Assembly: GCF_003350475.1 (NCBI RefSeq)
Contig: NZ_QQAV01000003.1
Coordinates: 85,965-149,964, forward strand
Direction of reading: 5' to 3'
DNA from: Pseudacidovorax intermedius
GTDB taxonomy: Bacteria > Pseudomonadota > Gammaproteobacteria > Burkholderiales > Burkholderiaceae_C
Length of the DNA stretch: 64,000 nt
The notes under the pieces were generated by a model, which saw only the letters and a program-made list of their open reading frames with translations, did no database searches and had not been told where the DNA came from. Shown here in pieces: positions 48,463-57,514 of this stretch (position 1 is the first letter of the stretch; every line of letters begins with the position of its first letter). A program made the translations under genes and the position numbers.

Positions 48463-49507
48463 GGGGATCGGTCAGGGCGACGAGCGCCTGCGGCGGCAGC
48501 AACTGCGCCAGTTCGTCGGGAAGCGCCGCCTGCAGCGCCACGGGCGCCTCGGAGACGGGGTGCTGGAAGCGCAGCCGCCAGGCGTGCAGGAACATGCGGC
48601 GCAGGCCCAGCCGCGCCAGCGTGCGGCGACGCTCGAAGTCGCCGTACTTGTCGTCGCCGGCGATGGGATGGCCCTCATGCGCCAGGTGCACGCGGATCTG
48701 GTGGGTGCGGCCGGTCTTGATGGTGACCGCGAGCAGGCTCATCGGCGCGTCGTCGCCAGGGAGCTGCAGGCGCGCCAGCACGCGCACCAGCGTGAGGGCG
48801 CGCATGGCGTCGGGATGGTCCTTGTCCACCACCTTCACGCGGCGTTCGCCCTCGGCAGCGCCGTCCTTGGGCGGCAGCAGATAGCGGGCGAGCGGAGCGT
48901 CGAGCACCTTGCGGCGGGCCGGCCAGTCGCCGTCCACCAGGGCCAGGTAGGTCTTGCCCGTTTCGCGGGTGCGGAACTGCGCCTGCAGTGCCGTGAGCGC
49001 GCTGCGCCGCTTGGCGACCAGCAGGATGCCGGAGGTCTCGCGGTCCAGCCGGTGCACCAGCTCGAGGAAGCGCGCCGTCGGCCGGGCGGCGCGCAGCTGT
49101 TCGATCACGCCGAAGCTCACCCCGCTGCCGCCATGGACGGCCGTGCCAGCGGGCTTGTTGACGGCCAGGAGTACCTCGTCTTCCATCAGCAGATCGAAAT
49201 CGCGGGCCGGCGCGGTTGGCGCGGAAGGCGCTGGGGCCGCCGTCACGCGAACCGGCGGCAGGCGCACCACGTCGCCCTCTTCCACCCGGGAGTCGGCCTG
49301 CACGCGGCTCTTGTTCACCCGCACCTCGCCCGAACGGATGATGCGGTAGACATGCGTCTTGGGCACGCCTTTGAGGTGACGGAAAAGAAAGTTGTCCAGG
49401 CGCTGGCCGGCGGACTCGGCGTCCACCGTCACCAACCGGACTTCGGGGGCCGGCGCCCGCGCCGGACGCTCTTTGGGGCCGGGCTTAAGACCTATAATAT
49501 TTGTCAC
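48449..49507 (-). CDS. rluC: 23S rRNA pseudouridine synthase RluC-type
   Basis: A 352-residue enzyme making pseudouridines 955/2504/2580 of 23S rRNA in E. coli. An S4 RNA-binding domain (AGQRLDNFLFRHLKGVPKTHVYRIIRSG) is followed by the catalytic domain with Asp in LVHRLDRETSGILLVAK and a later TIKTGRTHQIRVHLAHEG. A GTG at 49507 is the likely start; the longer reading goes into rne leader sequence. It is divergent from rne with a shared intergenic region of 570 bases, as in many proteobacteria. Confidence 0.95.
   Translation of the reverse strand: MTNIIGLKPGPKERPARAPAPEVRLVTVDAESAGQRLDNFLFRHLKGVPKTHVYRIIRSGEVRVNKSRVQADSRVEEGDVVRLPPVRVTAAPAPSAPTAPARDFDLLMEDEVLLAVNKPAGTAVHGGSGVSFGVIEQLRAARPTARFLELVHRLDRETSGILLVAKRRSALTALQAQFRTRETGKTYLALVDGDWPARRKVLDAPLARYLLPPKDGAAEGERRVKVVDKDHPDAMRALTLVRVLARLQLPGDDAPMSLLAVTIKTGRTHQIRVHLAHEGHPIAGDDKYGDFERRRTLARLGLRRMFLHAWRLRFQHPVSEAPVALQAALPDELAQLLPPQALVALTDPHDEH
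49493..49498 (+). promoter_or_regulatory. -10 element likely for the rne leader
   Basis: A perfect TATAAT on the plus strand in ACCTATAATATTTG. With 16-17 base spacing the -35 region is CTTTGG/TCTTTG, a weak match. It lies inside the 5' end of rluC on the other strand and 580 bases before the rne ATG, which implies a long rne 5' leader. Confidence 0.5.
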
Positions 49508-50077
49508 CAGCGCGGCTCGGTCAGTGCTTATTCGAACGAGAAGTTTAGAGCACCCGCCGGAAGCGCTGGAGGTCGATGCCACTTGCGTGGTCCACCATCG
49601 CCGGCCCCGCGCCCACCAGGCCACGGGCGGCGCCGGATGCGCAAGGCGAGCCGACGCCGACGAAACCCCGAGACGGATTCCCCCCTTGCCGGCCGGCGGC
49701 CTGTTCTTTCAGAGACGGGCGCCGGACGGCGGATCGATGCGAGACCCCCTTGTGCTGCTGATGTGGCTGCTCCGTATGTGCCTGCGCTGGCTGATGCCGG
49801 TGGCAGCGCCCATGCATCCAGCGCCCGCCACCTCGGTGCCTGCCCAGCCACCCGACGTCCCCAAGATGTCCGGCCGGCGGCAGATCGGTCTCGCGCCCAT
49901 CCTCGCGCCCCCTCCCCTGCTGCGTCCTGCGGGCTGATGCCCGGCCGGTGGCTGCGTGCCGCCTGCACACCTGCGGAAAGGAGAACGGCGCTGTCCCGTC
50001 GTTTCGCCGCGTCGTCCGCGCATCGTGGGCCCCTTCCGGGCCAGTGAAGACACACACGAACAAGGACACGCACTCCC
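49508..50077 (+). other. Long rluC-rne intergenic region, probable rne 5' leader
   Basis: These 570 bases separate the divergent rluC and rne genes. They hold a possible 66-codon ORF (49737-49937), GC-rich inverted segments, and a hairpin GGCCC/GGGCC ending just before the rne ribosome binding site. In E. coli, RNase E controls its own mRNA through a structured 5' leader; an equivalent role here is inference. Nothing else coding is evident in this stretch. Confidence 0.5.
49737..49937 (+). CDS. Possible small membrane protein in the rne leader
   Basis: A 66-codon ORF starting ATG CGA GAC CCC with a hydrophobic segment (LVLLMWLLRMCLRWLMPV, about residues 5-22) and then a Pro-rich tail. Third codon positions are mostly G or C, as in real genes here, but the region is GC-rich anyway. 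There is only a weak GGCGGA before the ATG. It is in the leader of rne; it could be a regulatory upstream ORF, a small membrane protein, or chance. Confidence 0.22.
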   Translation: MRDPLVLLMWLLRMCLRWLMPVAAPMHPAPATSVPAQPPDVPKMSGRRQIGLAPILAPPPLLRPAG

Positions 50078-53000
50078 ATGAAACGGATGCTGATCAACGC
50101 CACGCAGGCCGAAGAACGCCGCCTGGCGATCGTGGACGGGCAGAAGCTGCTCGACTACGAAATCGAGATCGAAGGGCGCGAGCAGCGCAAGGGCAACATC
50201 TACAAGGCCGTCGTCACCCGCGTCGAGCCCAGCCTGGAGGCCTGCTTCGTCGACTACGGGGAAGACCGCCACGGCTTCCTGCCTTTCAAGGAAATCTCCA
50301 AGCAGTACTTCGCCGAAGGCGTCTCCGCCAGCCAGGCGCGCATCCAGGATGCGATCCGCGAGGGCCAGGAACTGCTGGTCCAGGTCGAGAAGGAAGAGCG
50401 TGGCAACAAGGGCGCCGCCCTCACCACCTTCGTCAGCCTGGCCGGCCGCTACGTGGTGCTGATGCCCAACAACCCGCGCGGCGGCGGCGTCAGCCGGCGC
50501 ATCGAGGGCGAGGACCGCGCCGAGCTCAAGGAGGCGATGGACCAGCTCGAGTACCCCAAGGGCATGTCCATCATCGCGCGCACCGCCGGCATCGGCCGCA
50601 CCGCGCCCGAGTTGCAGTGGGACCTGAACTACCTGCTCAAGCTGTGGACCGCCATCGACGGTGCCGCCAAGGGCGGCAAGGGCGCCTTCCTGATCTACCA
50701 GGAGTCTTCGCTCGTCATCCGCGCCATCCGTGACTACTTCAATCACGACATCGGCGACATCCTCATCGACACCGACGACATCTACGAGCAGGCGCAGCAG
50801 TTCATGGCGCACGTCATGCCCGAGCATGCCGCCCGCGTGAAGCGCTACCGCGACGATGCCGCGCTGTTCAGCCGCTTCCAGATCGAGCACCAGATCGAGT
50901 CGGCCTATGCCCGCACCGTGCAACTGCCCTCGGGCGGCGCCATCGTGATCGACCACACCGAAGCGCTGGTGTCCATCGACGTCAACTCGGCCCGCGCCAT
51001 CAAGGGCGGGGACATCGAGGAAACGGCAACCCGCACCAACCTCGAAGCCGCCGACGAAGTGGCCCGCCAGATGCGCCTGCGCGACCTGGGCGGCCTGATC
51101 GTCATCGACTTCATCGACATGGACGAGTCGAAGAACCGCCGCGAGGTCGAAAACCGCCTGCGCGACGCGCTGCGCCAGGACCGCGCCCGCGTGCAGTTCG
51201 GCACCATCAGCAAATTCGGCCTGATGGAGATGAGCCGCCAGCGCCTGAAGCCGGCGCTGTCCGAAGGCTCCTCGATCCCCTGCCCGCGCTGCGGCGGCTC
51301 CGGCCACATCCGCGACACCGAGTCGAGCGCGCTGCAGATCCTGCGCATCATTCAGGAAGAGTCCATGAAGGACAACACCGCCGCCGTGCATGTGCAGGTG
51401 CCGGTGGAGGTCGCCTCCTTCCTGCTGAACGAGAAGCGCACCGAGATCGCCAAGATCGAGCTCAAGCAGCGCGTGAACGTGCTGATGATCCCGAACAAGA
51501 CGCTGGAGACGCCCAACTACAAGCTGGAGCGCATGAAGCACGACGACCCGCGCCTGGATCAGCTGCGTGCCAGCTACACCATGGCCGACGAGGTCGAGGA
51601 CCCGACGCGCATCACGCGCCGTTCGCAGGAGCCGACCAACCGCCAGAGCCCCGTCATCAAGGGCGTGCTGCCGGATGCGCCGGCGCCTGTCGTGCCCGCG
51701 CGCGAGGAAAAGCCCGCGGCGCCGGCGCCCGTCGCCGCCGCACCTGTGGTCGCACCGGCGCCGGCTGCGCCCGCACCGGCCGAACGCGGCTTCTTCGGCT
51801 GGCTCAAGGGCCTGTTCGGCGCCACGCCGGCGCCGGCGCCCATCGCCGCCCCGGCCCCTGCACCGGCACCGGCACCGGCCGCGGAAGAAACGGCACGCCC
51901 AGGCGGCGGCAATCGCCGCAGCGAACGCGGAGGTCGCAACGGCCGCGGTGAAGGTCGTGGTGGCGAAGGTCGCGGTGAAGGCCGTGGCAACCGCGAAGGC
52001 CGCGGCGAGCGGGGTGAAGGCCGCGGTGAACGCCGCGAGGCACTGAACGGCGAAGGCCGGCGCGAGCCGCGCGAAGGCCGTGACGCCCGCGAGGGCCGCG
52101 AGCCGCGTGAAGCCCGCAACGGCGACACCGCGGGCCGCGAAGGCCGGGCGCCCCGCGAAGGCGGCGAACGCGAACGCCGCAATGGCCGCGGCGAGCGCCG
52201 GGACGCCATGCCGGTCGAAGCCCTGCAGGCGCCGGTCGAGGGCAGCGATGCGCCCGCGGAGCGCCGTGAACGCGGCGAGCGTGGCGAACGCAACGGCCGC
52301 CAGGGCGAACGCCGTGAACGCGGCGAACGCAACGGCGAGCGGGGCGAACGCCGCCGCGACGACGGCATGGCGCGCGAAGGCGCCGCTGCCGAGGGCGAAG
52401 ACGCACCGCGTGGCGGCGACCAGGCGCCGCGTGAGGGCCGCCGCGAGCGGCGCCCAGTCGACGCCCTGCCGGCCGCAGTGACCGAGGCCGAAGCCCTGTA
52501 CCAGACGCCGGCCGAGACGGCCGCCGTTGCCGAGGCGGCCGACGCCGCAGTGGGCGACGACCAGGCGCCGCGCCGCGAAGGCGAGGAGCGCCGCCGCTCC
52601 CGCGACCGCTATGGCCGCGATCGCCGCGACCGCGCCTCGCGCGAGCGTGAGGCCGGCGAGGCGGGCCGCGAGGAGGCGGTACCCGCCGACGCGCCGCTGA
52701 CATCCGCCGTCGAGCCGGGCCTGACCGCTGCCGCGCCGGTCGCCGAACCGGCGACCGAGCCTGCCGTCGCCGCTGCACCGGTGGCCATCGCGCCCGTGCC
52801 GGCGCCCGCACCGGCTGCGGCCGCACCGGGCCGCGGCGCACTGCCCCGTGTGACCGCCTTCGCCCTGCCGGCGGACGAGCTGGCCGCCGTGGCCCAGGGT
52901 GCCGGCCTCGAATGGGTGAACTCCAACCCCGACCGCATCGCCGAAGTGCGGGCGGCCATCGCAGCCGAACCCAAGCCGGTCCATGTGCCGCGCGAGCGGC

Positions 53001-53128
53001 CGCCGGTGGTGGTGCTGGACGAAGGCCCGCTGGTGCTGGTCGAGACCCGTCGCGACCTGGGCGCCATCACGCTGCCCTTCGAGAAGGCGGCCGACCTCGG
53101 CAGCCAGCCGGCAACAACCGTGTCCTGA
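50078..53128 (+). CDS. rne: Ribonuclease E
   Basis: The main RNA-decay and rRNA/tRNA-processing endonuclease, 1016 residues. The catalytic half (1-510) has the S1 domain (near 35-125), the RNase H-like and 5'-sensor parts, and the DNase I-like active site with [10 protein letters not shown] and [12 protein letters not shown], then the zinc link CPRCGGSGH. After this, [11 protein letters not shown] (about residues 571-581) is a short amphipathic segment like the membrane-targeting helix of E. coli RNase E. A long Arg/Gly/Glu-rich repeat region (about 610-880) presumably binds RNA and partners. The C-terminal tail ([29 protein letters not shown]) is conserved-looking and may be a partner-binding site. 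ATG at 50078 with AAGGAC upstream. Confidence 0.98.
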   Translation: MKRMLINATQAEERRLAIVDGQKLLDYEIEIEGREQRKGNIYKAVVTRVEPSLEACFVDYGEDRHGFLPFKEISKQYFAEGVSASQARIQDAIREGQELLVQVEKEERGNKGAALTTFVSLAGRYVVLMPNNPRGGGVSRRIEGEDRAELKEAMDQLEYPKGMSIIARTAGIGRTAPELQWDLNYLLKLWTAIDGAAKGGKGAFLIYQESSLVIRAIRDYFNHDIGDILIDTDDIYEQAQQFMAHVMPEHAARVKRYRDDAALFSRFQIEHQIESAYARTVQLPSGGAIVIDHTEALVSIDVNSARAIKGGDIEETATRTNLEAADEVARQMRLRDLGGLIVIDFIDMDESKNRREVENRLRDALRQDRARVQFGTISKFGLMEMSRQRLKPALSEGSSIPCPRCGGSGHIRDTESSALQILRIIQEESMKDNTAAVHVQVPVEVASFLLNEKRTEIAKIELKQRVNVLMIPNKTLETPNYKLERMKHDDPRLDQLRASYTMADEVEDPTRITRRSQEPTNRQSPVIKGVLPDAPAPVVPAREEKPAAPAPVAAAPVVAPAPAAPAPAERGFFGWLKGLFGATPAPAPIAAPAPAPAPAPAAEETARPGGGNRRSERGGRNGRGEGRGGEGRGEGRGNREGRGERGEGRGERREALNGEGRREPREGRDAREGREPREARNGDTAGREGRAPREGGERERRNGRGERRDAMPVEALQAPVEGSDAPAERRERGERGERNGRQGERRERGERNGERGERRRDDGMAREGAAAEGEDAPRGGDQAPREGRRERRPVDALPAAVTEAEALYQTPAETAAVAEAADAAVGDDQAPRREGEERRRSRDRYGRDRRDRASREREAGEAGREEAVPADAPLTSAVEPGLTAAAPVAEPATEPAVAAAPVAIAPVPAPAPAAAAPGRGALPRVTAFALPADELAAVAQGAGLEWVNSNPDRIAEVRAAIAAEPKPVHVPRERPPVVVLDEGPLVLVETRRDLGAITLPFEKAADLGSQPATTVS
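51900..52680 (+). repeat. rne: Degenerate Arg/Gly/Glu repeat tract within rne
   Basis: About 780 bases of imperfect short repeats built on GGC/GGT-GAA-CGC/CGT units, encoding [18 protein letters not shown] and RRERGE-like motifs. It makes up the disordered C-terminal region of RNase E. The copies are not exact, so this is a protein-level low-complexity region and not a DNA satellite or CRISPR. Confidence 0.8.
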
Positions 53129-53202
53129 TCGAAAGGAACATGCCGGACCCGCTGCGGCGGGCCGGCAGCCCAGGCCCGACCCGTCTTGCAGGTTGCGGCG
53201 AA

Positions 53203-53238
53203 GCAAAAGGCCCGTGGCGCAAACCACGGGCCTTTTGC
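53203..53238. terminator. Bidirectional terminator between rne and hemY
   Basis: GCAAAAGGCCCGTGG and CCACGGGCCTTTTGC pair perfectly over 15 bases around the loop CGCAAA. The A tract on one side and T tract on the other allow termination on both strands, which suits the convergent rne (+) and hemY (-) genes. The outer GCAAAA/TTTTGC arms are like those of the leuB terminator. Confidence 0.95.
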
Positions 53239-53335
53239 ATGGGAGTTGGCCGGTCATCGGGAGATGCCGGACCCGAGCCCGAACAACACCGCCGGTCCGA
53301 AGACACCGGCCCGTCCTCGGGCGCGCCTTGGCCTT

Positions 53336-54610
53336 TCAGCCGCCCTGCGCGGCCCGCTTCCAGGCCATCAGGGCCTGCTCGGCATCCTCGCGCTGCTCGG
53401 CGAGCTGGGCAACGGCCACCCAGGCGCGGCGATGCAGTTCCGCGTCCTGCTGGCCCAGGCCGGCCTGCGTCAGCAGCTGCTGCGCCTTGCCCCAGAGCTG
53501 GCGCTTCATGCAGGCCATGCCGGCCAGGTACTGCAGGTGCGCATCGCGCGGCTGGGCGCGCTGGGCGCCTTCGATGCGGGCCAGCCATTCGGGATCGACC
53601 GTGTCGAGCCCCGCCTCCAGCGCACGCACGAGCTTGGCACGCTGGCTGTCGCTGAGCGCGTCCGGCTGCGCCAGCGAGCGCTCCCACACCGGCAGCAGCC
53701 AGGCCCGCGCCATCGCAAGGTCGCCCCGCAGCACCACCATGCGCTGGGCGGCCTGAATGGCCACCTCGGGAATGGCGCGCTCGGCCGCGTCCAGTTCGTT
53801 CCAGGCGCGCATCAGCTGGGCCGGGTCGTGCGCCTGTCCGATGAGCTCCAGCGCCAGCCCGCGCAGGATGCTGCGCGCGCCGTCTTCCGAGAAGGCCCGG
53901 TGCTTGGCCAGCAGGCGCGCGGTGTCCAGCGCGTCCTGCGTGCGGGCCGACAGACGCGTGGCCTTCAGCCGCAGTCGCAGTGCCAGCGTGCGACGCTGCA
54001 CGCCCTGCGGCAGTTCGGCCAGGCGGTCCAGCGCGGCCACGGCATTGCGGTCTTCCAGGGCCCAGCGGGCCGAGCGCAACTGCACGCCGTCGCGTGTCTC
54101 GGCGGACATGCCTCCGCGGTCGCGGCCCTCGTTCAGGGCATGCTGCAGATGGGCGTCGCGCGCCGCACGGTCCTGCAGCGCCTGGGCGCTCTCGGCGGCC
54201 ATCAGGTGCGCCAACACCCGCACCTGCTGCGACTGGGGCAGCCGGGCGTCGAGCCCGGCCAGCACATGCTCCTGCGCCAGCGCCGCCAGCGCCGACTTGC
54301 GCGCGCGGGTGAAGCGGCCGGCCAGCAGTTGGACGACCGAGTCCAGCAGGGCCGCGTGCAGATTGCGCTCCTTCTGCTGCAACCGCCACTGGCGCGCCTG
54401 CACGGGCAGCGAGAACAGCGCCTGCAGCGCGCGCAACGCGCCATACAGCAGCATGAACACCAGGATCAGCAGCAGCAGCGCAAAGTTGAGCGACAGGTCC
54501 ACCCGCGTGGGTGGCCAGAAGACGGTGACGATGCCCTGGTTGTTGCCCGCGAACAGCGCCACCGCGGCCGCGACCGCGAAGAGCACCAGGAGCCAGACGG
54601 CCGCGCGCAT
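53336..54610 (-). CDS. hemY: HemY-type membrane protein of the haem gene cluster
   Basis: A 424-residue inner-membrane protein of the proteobacterial HemY family (not the Bacillus protoporphyrinogen oxidase). Two N-terminal helices (residues 1-22 and about 38-60) are followed by a TPR-like helical cytoplasmic or periplasmic domain (LRAAESAQ-like pairs, HAALLDSVVQLLAGR). The role is uncertain; the gene is always near hemC-hemD-hemX. It starts four bases after the hemX stop. It ends before the rne/hemY terminator. Confidence 0.92.
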   Translation of the reverse strand: MRAAVWLLVLFAVAAAVALFAGNNQGIVTVFWPPTRVDLSLNFALLLLILVFMLLYGALRALQALFSLPVQARQWRLQQKERNLHAALLDSVVQLLAGRFTRARKSALAALAQEHVLAGLDARLPQSQQVRVLAHLMAAESAQALQDRAARDAHLQHALNEGRDRGGMSAETRDGVQLRSARWALEDRNAVAALDRLAELPQGVQRRTLALRLRLKATRLSARTQDALDTARLLAKHRAFSEDGARSILRGLALELIGQAHDPAQLMRAWNELDAAERAIPEVAIQAAQRMVVLRGDLAMARAWLLPVWERSLAQPDALSDSQRAKLVRALEAGLDTVDPEWLARIEGAQRAQPRDAHLQYLAGMACMKRQLWGKAQQLLTQAGLGQQDAELHRRAWVAVAQLAEQREDAEQALMAWKRAAQGG

Positions 54611-54614
54611 GACC

Positions 54615-55700
54615 TCAGCGCCCCGCGGACACGGCGGCCAGGGCCGTGAGGGTGTCGTCGATGCGCGGCGGCTCGGCGGCGCGCACCAGCGCCTGCACCT
54701 GCTGCAGCTGCGTGGCCGCGGCCTGCACGCGGCGCGAGGCGGGGTCGAAGTAGCGGTTGAGCGAGGCCGTCACGCCAGCCAGCTCGGCCCGTGCCGGCGC
54801 CACCTGGCCGGCCAGCAGGGCCAGCCGGGCGCTCAGCAGCTTGAGCTTGAGGTTCTCGCGCAGGAAGTAGGTCTGGTCGGGGGCGAGCAGCACCGATTCG
54901 GGCCGGTCGATGCGCGAGACGCGGATCAGCGAGCGCACCTCGTTGCGCACGGCCAGCAGGATGCGCTGCCACCAGGGCGCGTCGGCGGGCACGGCCTCGT
55001 TGGCCCAGCCGTCGCTCGCGGCGCGGTTGCCGCGCGGCGCCAGCGCGTTCATGACGGGCAGTTCGTCCACGCCCTTGAGCAGGTCGTCGAGGCGCGACAG
55101 GGCCTCGCCACCGTCGCCACTGGCCGTGGCGCGGATGCGGTCGGCATCGCGCTGGATGGCGCGCTGCACGGGCTGCAGCCGGGGCTGGCTTGCGCGCACG
55201 ATGCGCTGGTCGCTGGCCTTGAGGGCGGCCAGCAGCGGCTGCACGTTGCCGGTGGCCTGGGCCTGTTCCAGTGCCAGCCGCAGGGCGGCGTCGATGTCCA
55301 CCAGCAGGCTTTCGTCGCGCGAGCGGGATAGGCTCTGCAGCGCCTCTTCGACCTGTGCGCGCTGAAGGCTGACCTCGACCAGGCGGGTTTCGAGCAGCGC
55401 CACGCGGGCATCGGCGGCGCGTACGGTCTCCTGCGCCTCGCGGGCCAGGGTACGGGCCTCGGTGGCCTGGCGCGTGGCATCGGCGCTCTGGCGTGCCAGC
55501 TGCTCCTGCATGCCGCCCACCTTCTGCCACAGCATGGCGGCCATGACGATGGCGACCAGCGCCGCGAGGGTGATGGCGCCAAAGGCCAGCCGCACCACCA
55601 GCACGGCGCCGGGGGCGGGCACGGAAGGCGGGGAAACGGGGGCCAGGGGTCGCGCGACGGGATCGGTGACGGTGTCGTCGGTCGCGGGGGGTGCGCTCAT
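54615..55700 (-). CDS. hemX: HemX-type protein, putative uroporphyrinogen III methylase-associated
   Basis: A 361-residue protein with one membrane helix (about residues 33-58, LVVRLAFGAITLAALVAIVMAA), a short coiled coil (ARTLAREAQETVRAADARVALLETRL) and a conserved C-terminal domain (WWQRILLAVRNEVRSLIRVSRI, AARLALLAGQVAPARAEL). In proteobacteria HemX is linked with HemD and HemC; its biochemical function is not established, despite old names as a uroporphyrinogen methylase. Its ATG overlaps the hemD stop (ATGA). Confidence 0.9.
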   Translation of the reverse strand: MSAPPATDDTVTDPVARPLAPVSPPSVPAPGAVLVVRLAFGAITLAALVAIVMAAMLWQKVGGMQEQLARQSADATRQATEARTLAREAQETVRAADARVALLETRLVEVSLQRAQVEEALQSLSRSRDESLLVDIDAALRLALEQAQATGNVQPLLAALKASDQRIVRASQPRLQPVQRAIQRDADRIRATASGDGGEALSRLDDLLKGVDELPVMNALAPRGNRAASDGWANEAVPADAPWWQRILLAVRNEVRSLIRVSRIDRPESVLLAPDQTYFLRENLKLKLLSARLALLAGQVAPARAELAGVTASLNRYFDPASRRVQAAATQLQQVQALVRAAEPPRIDDTLTALAAVSAGR

Positions 55701-56455
55701 CGCGGGAATTCTATCGACGCGGCCACGGCGTTCAGGTCAGGCGACACCACGCGGACAAGGCCGAAGCCGACATCGCGCGCGGCCTGGGCGATGCGCTCGT
55801 GCGTCGCCAGGGCCGCGGCTCTCGACCAGTCGGCCTGGGGAACCAGGCCGCGCAGGTTGCCCACCGCCTCCGAGCTGCTGAACAGCCAGGTCGCCCCGCC
55901 CTCGATGCCGGCCTGCACGATCCGGGCACCCGCGTCGCCGAGCGCGGGCGCCAGCCGACGATAGACGGGCAGTTGCACGGCCACGCCCCCTGCAGCCTCG
56001 ATCTGGCGCGAGAGCCAGTCACGACCCGCGGCGCGGCCCTGAGCATCGGCACCGCGAACCAGCCAGACGCAGGCGCCCGGCCCGACCTGGTCATGGACAC
56101 GGGCCCACAGCGATTCCGAGTCGAAGGGGCCTTCGGCAGGCGGCTGGTCGATGCGGGTCGCATCCACACCGGCTTCGGCCAGCGCGCGGGCCGTGCCGGG
56201 GCCGGTGGCCCAGCAACGGCAGGCGTCGACGGCCTCTGGCGGCCGGGCGGTGTAGAAGTGCCGCACGGCGGCGGCGCTCACGAACATCAAGGCCTGCGGC
56301 GGCGTGCCCACAGGCCAGGCGATGGCACCGGCGAGCGGCGCGATCTCGATCAGCGGCAAGGCGTGTGCATCGATGCCCCGCGCGCGCAGCGCCTCGGTCC
56401 AGCGCGTGGCCTCGGGCTCGGGCCGCGTGACGATCAGCGACGGCGCCGCAGTCAT
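55697..56455 (-). CDS. hemD: Uroporphyrinogen-III synthase
   Basis: Closes and inverts ring D of hydroxymethylbilane to make uroporphyrinogen III. It has 252 residues in two Rossmann-like halves, beginning SLIVTRPEPEATRW and including LMFVSAAAVRHFY and WLFSSSEAVGNLRGL. Sequence conservation in this family is low, but context and these motifs are clear. It lies 42 bases after hemC and overlaps hemX by four bases. Confidence 0.93.
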   Translation of the reverse strand: MTAAPSLIVTRPEPEATRWTEALRARGIDAHALPLIEIAPLAGAIAWPVGTPPQALMFVSAAAVRHFYTARPPEAVDACRCWATGPGTARALAEAGVDATRIDQPPAEGPFDSESLWARVHDQVGPGACVWLVRGADAQGRAAGRDWLSRQIEAAGGVAVQLPVYRRLAPALGDAGARIVQAGIEGGATWLFSSSEAVGNLRGLVPQADWSRAAALATHERIAQAARDVGFGLVRVVSPDLNAVAASIEFPR

Positions 56456-56497
56456 GGCAGGGCAGGAAAGCGCTCGGGCCGCAGGTGCCAGTGCCGC

Positions 56498-57409
56498 TCA
56501 GCCGAGCCGGGCACCACCGGCCTGCAGACGCCGCGCCGCCTCGGTGCCCAGGGCCTCGGCCGCAACGAGGTCGGTGGCGACATCGGTCAGCTCGGCCCGC
56601 ACCAGCGCGCCGGCCTGCTCGGCATCGCCCCAGGCGGCACGCACATGCAGGTGCCCGTCGCCGAGGTCCTGCACGAAGGCGGCCAGCGGCATGGAGCAGC
56701 TGCCGCCCATGGCCCGGCTCACTGCGCGCTCGGCCGCCACACGGCGCCAGGTCGTCATGTCGACCAGCGGAGCCAGGGCCTCGCGCAGGTCGGGCCGGTC
56801 GGCACGGATCTCGATGCCCAGCGCCCCCTGCCCGGCGGCCGGCAACATCTGTTCGGGCTCGAAGACGGTGCGGATGCGCGACGCCAGGCCCAGCCGCATC
56901 AGCCCGGCGGCGGCCAGCACGATCGCGGCATAGTGCCCTTCGTCCAGCTTACGCAGCCGGGTGTCGAGGTTGCCGCGCAGCGGCTCGATGCGCAGGTCGG
57001 GCCGCAGGGCGCGCAGCAGCACCGTGCGCCGCAGGCTGGAGGTGCCGACGACGGCGCCCTCGGGCAGGTCTTCCAGCCGCGCATGGTTGGGGGAGACGAA
57101 GGCATCGCGCGCATCCTCGCGCTCCAGCACGGCCGCGAGTTCGAAGCCTTCGGGCAGCTCCATCGGCACGTCCTTGAGCGAATGGACGGCGATGTCGGCG
57201 CGGCCCTCTTCCAGTGCGAGTTCCAGTTCCTTGACGAACAGGCCCTTGCCGCCGACCTTGCTGAGCGTGCGATCCAGGATCTGGTCGCCGCGGGTGGTCA
57301 TGCCCAGCAGTTCGACCGTGTGGCCCTGTTCTTGCAGCAGGTCCCGCACATGCTCGGCCTGCCAGAGGGCGAGACGACTTTCGCGCGTGGCGATCACGAT
57401 GTGGCTCAC
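56498..57409 (-). CDS. hemC: Porphobilinogen deaminase (hydroxymethylbilane synthase)
   Basis: Polymerises four porphobilinogens to hydroxymethylbilane. The 303-residue protein has [52 protein letters not shown], and the dipyrromethane-cofactor Cys238 in [12 protein letters not shown]. The start is a GTG at 57409 ([10 protein letters not shown]). It is divergent from ppc across 105 bases, in which a palindrome ATGCTAGCAT (57444-57453) lies, possibly within the shared promoters. Confidence 0.97.
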   Translation of the reverse strand: MSHIVIATRESRLALWQAEHVRDLLQEQGHTVELLGMTTRGDQILDRTLSKVGGKGLFVKELELALEEGRADIAVHSLKDVPMELPEGFELAAVLEREDARDAFVSPNHARLEDLPEGAVVGTSSLRRTVLLRALRPDLRIEPLRGNLDTRLRKLDEGHYAAIVLAAAGLMRLGLASRIRTVFEPEQMLPAAGQGALGIEIRADRPDLREALAPLVDMTTWRRVAAERAVSRAMGGSCSMPLAAFVQDLGDGHLHVRAAWGDAEQAGALVRAELTDVATDLVAAEALGTEAARRLQAGGARLG

Positions 57410-57514
57410 AGAGCGGTCTCCGCGTGGGTTTGCTGGGTCTTGGATGCTAGCATGTTGCGCCGCAGCAACGACTGATGGCGCACACCACAACCATTGCGAA
57501 GAGGAGAGTCCTGC

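Noticed and set aside
51900..52680. Short regularly spaced repeats that could suggest a CRISPR array or satellite
   Set aside because: Repeats are imperfect, in frame with rne, have no constant spacer length, and are explained by the Arg/Gly/Glu-rich protein tail.
49709..53257. Open frame of 1182 codons on the minus strand opposite rne
   Set aside because: It is a reverse-strand shadow of the Arg/Gly/Ala-rich rne reading frame, full of Ala/Phe/Gly repeats and without a start signal or family match.
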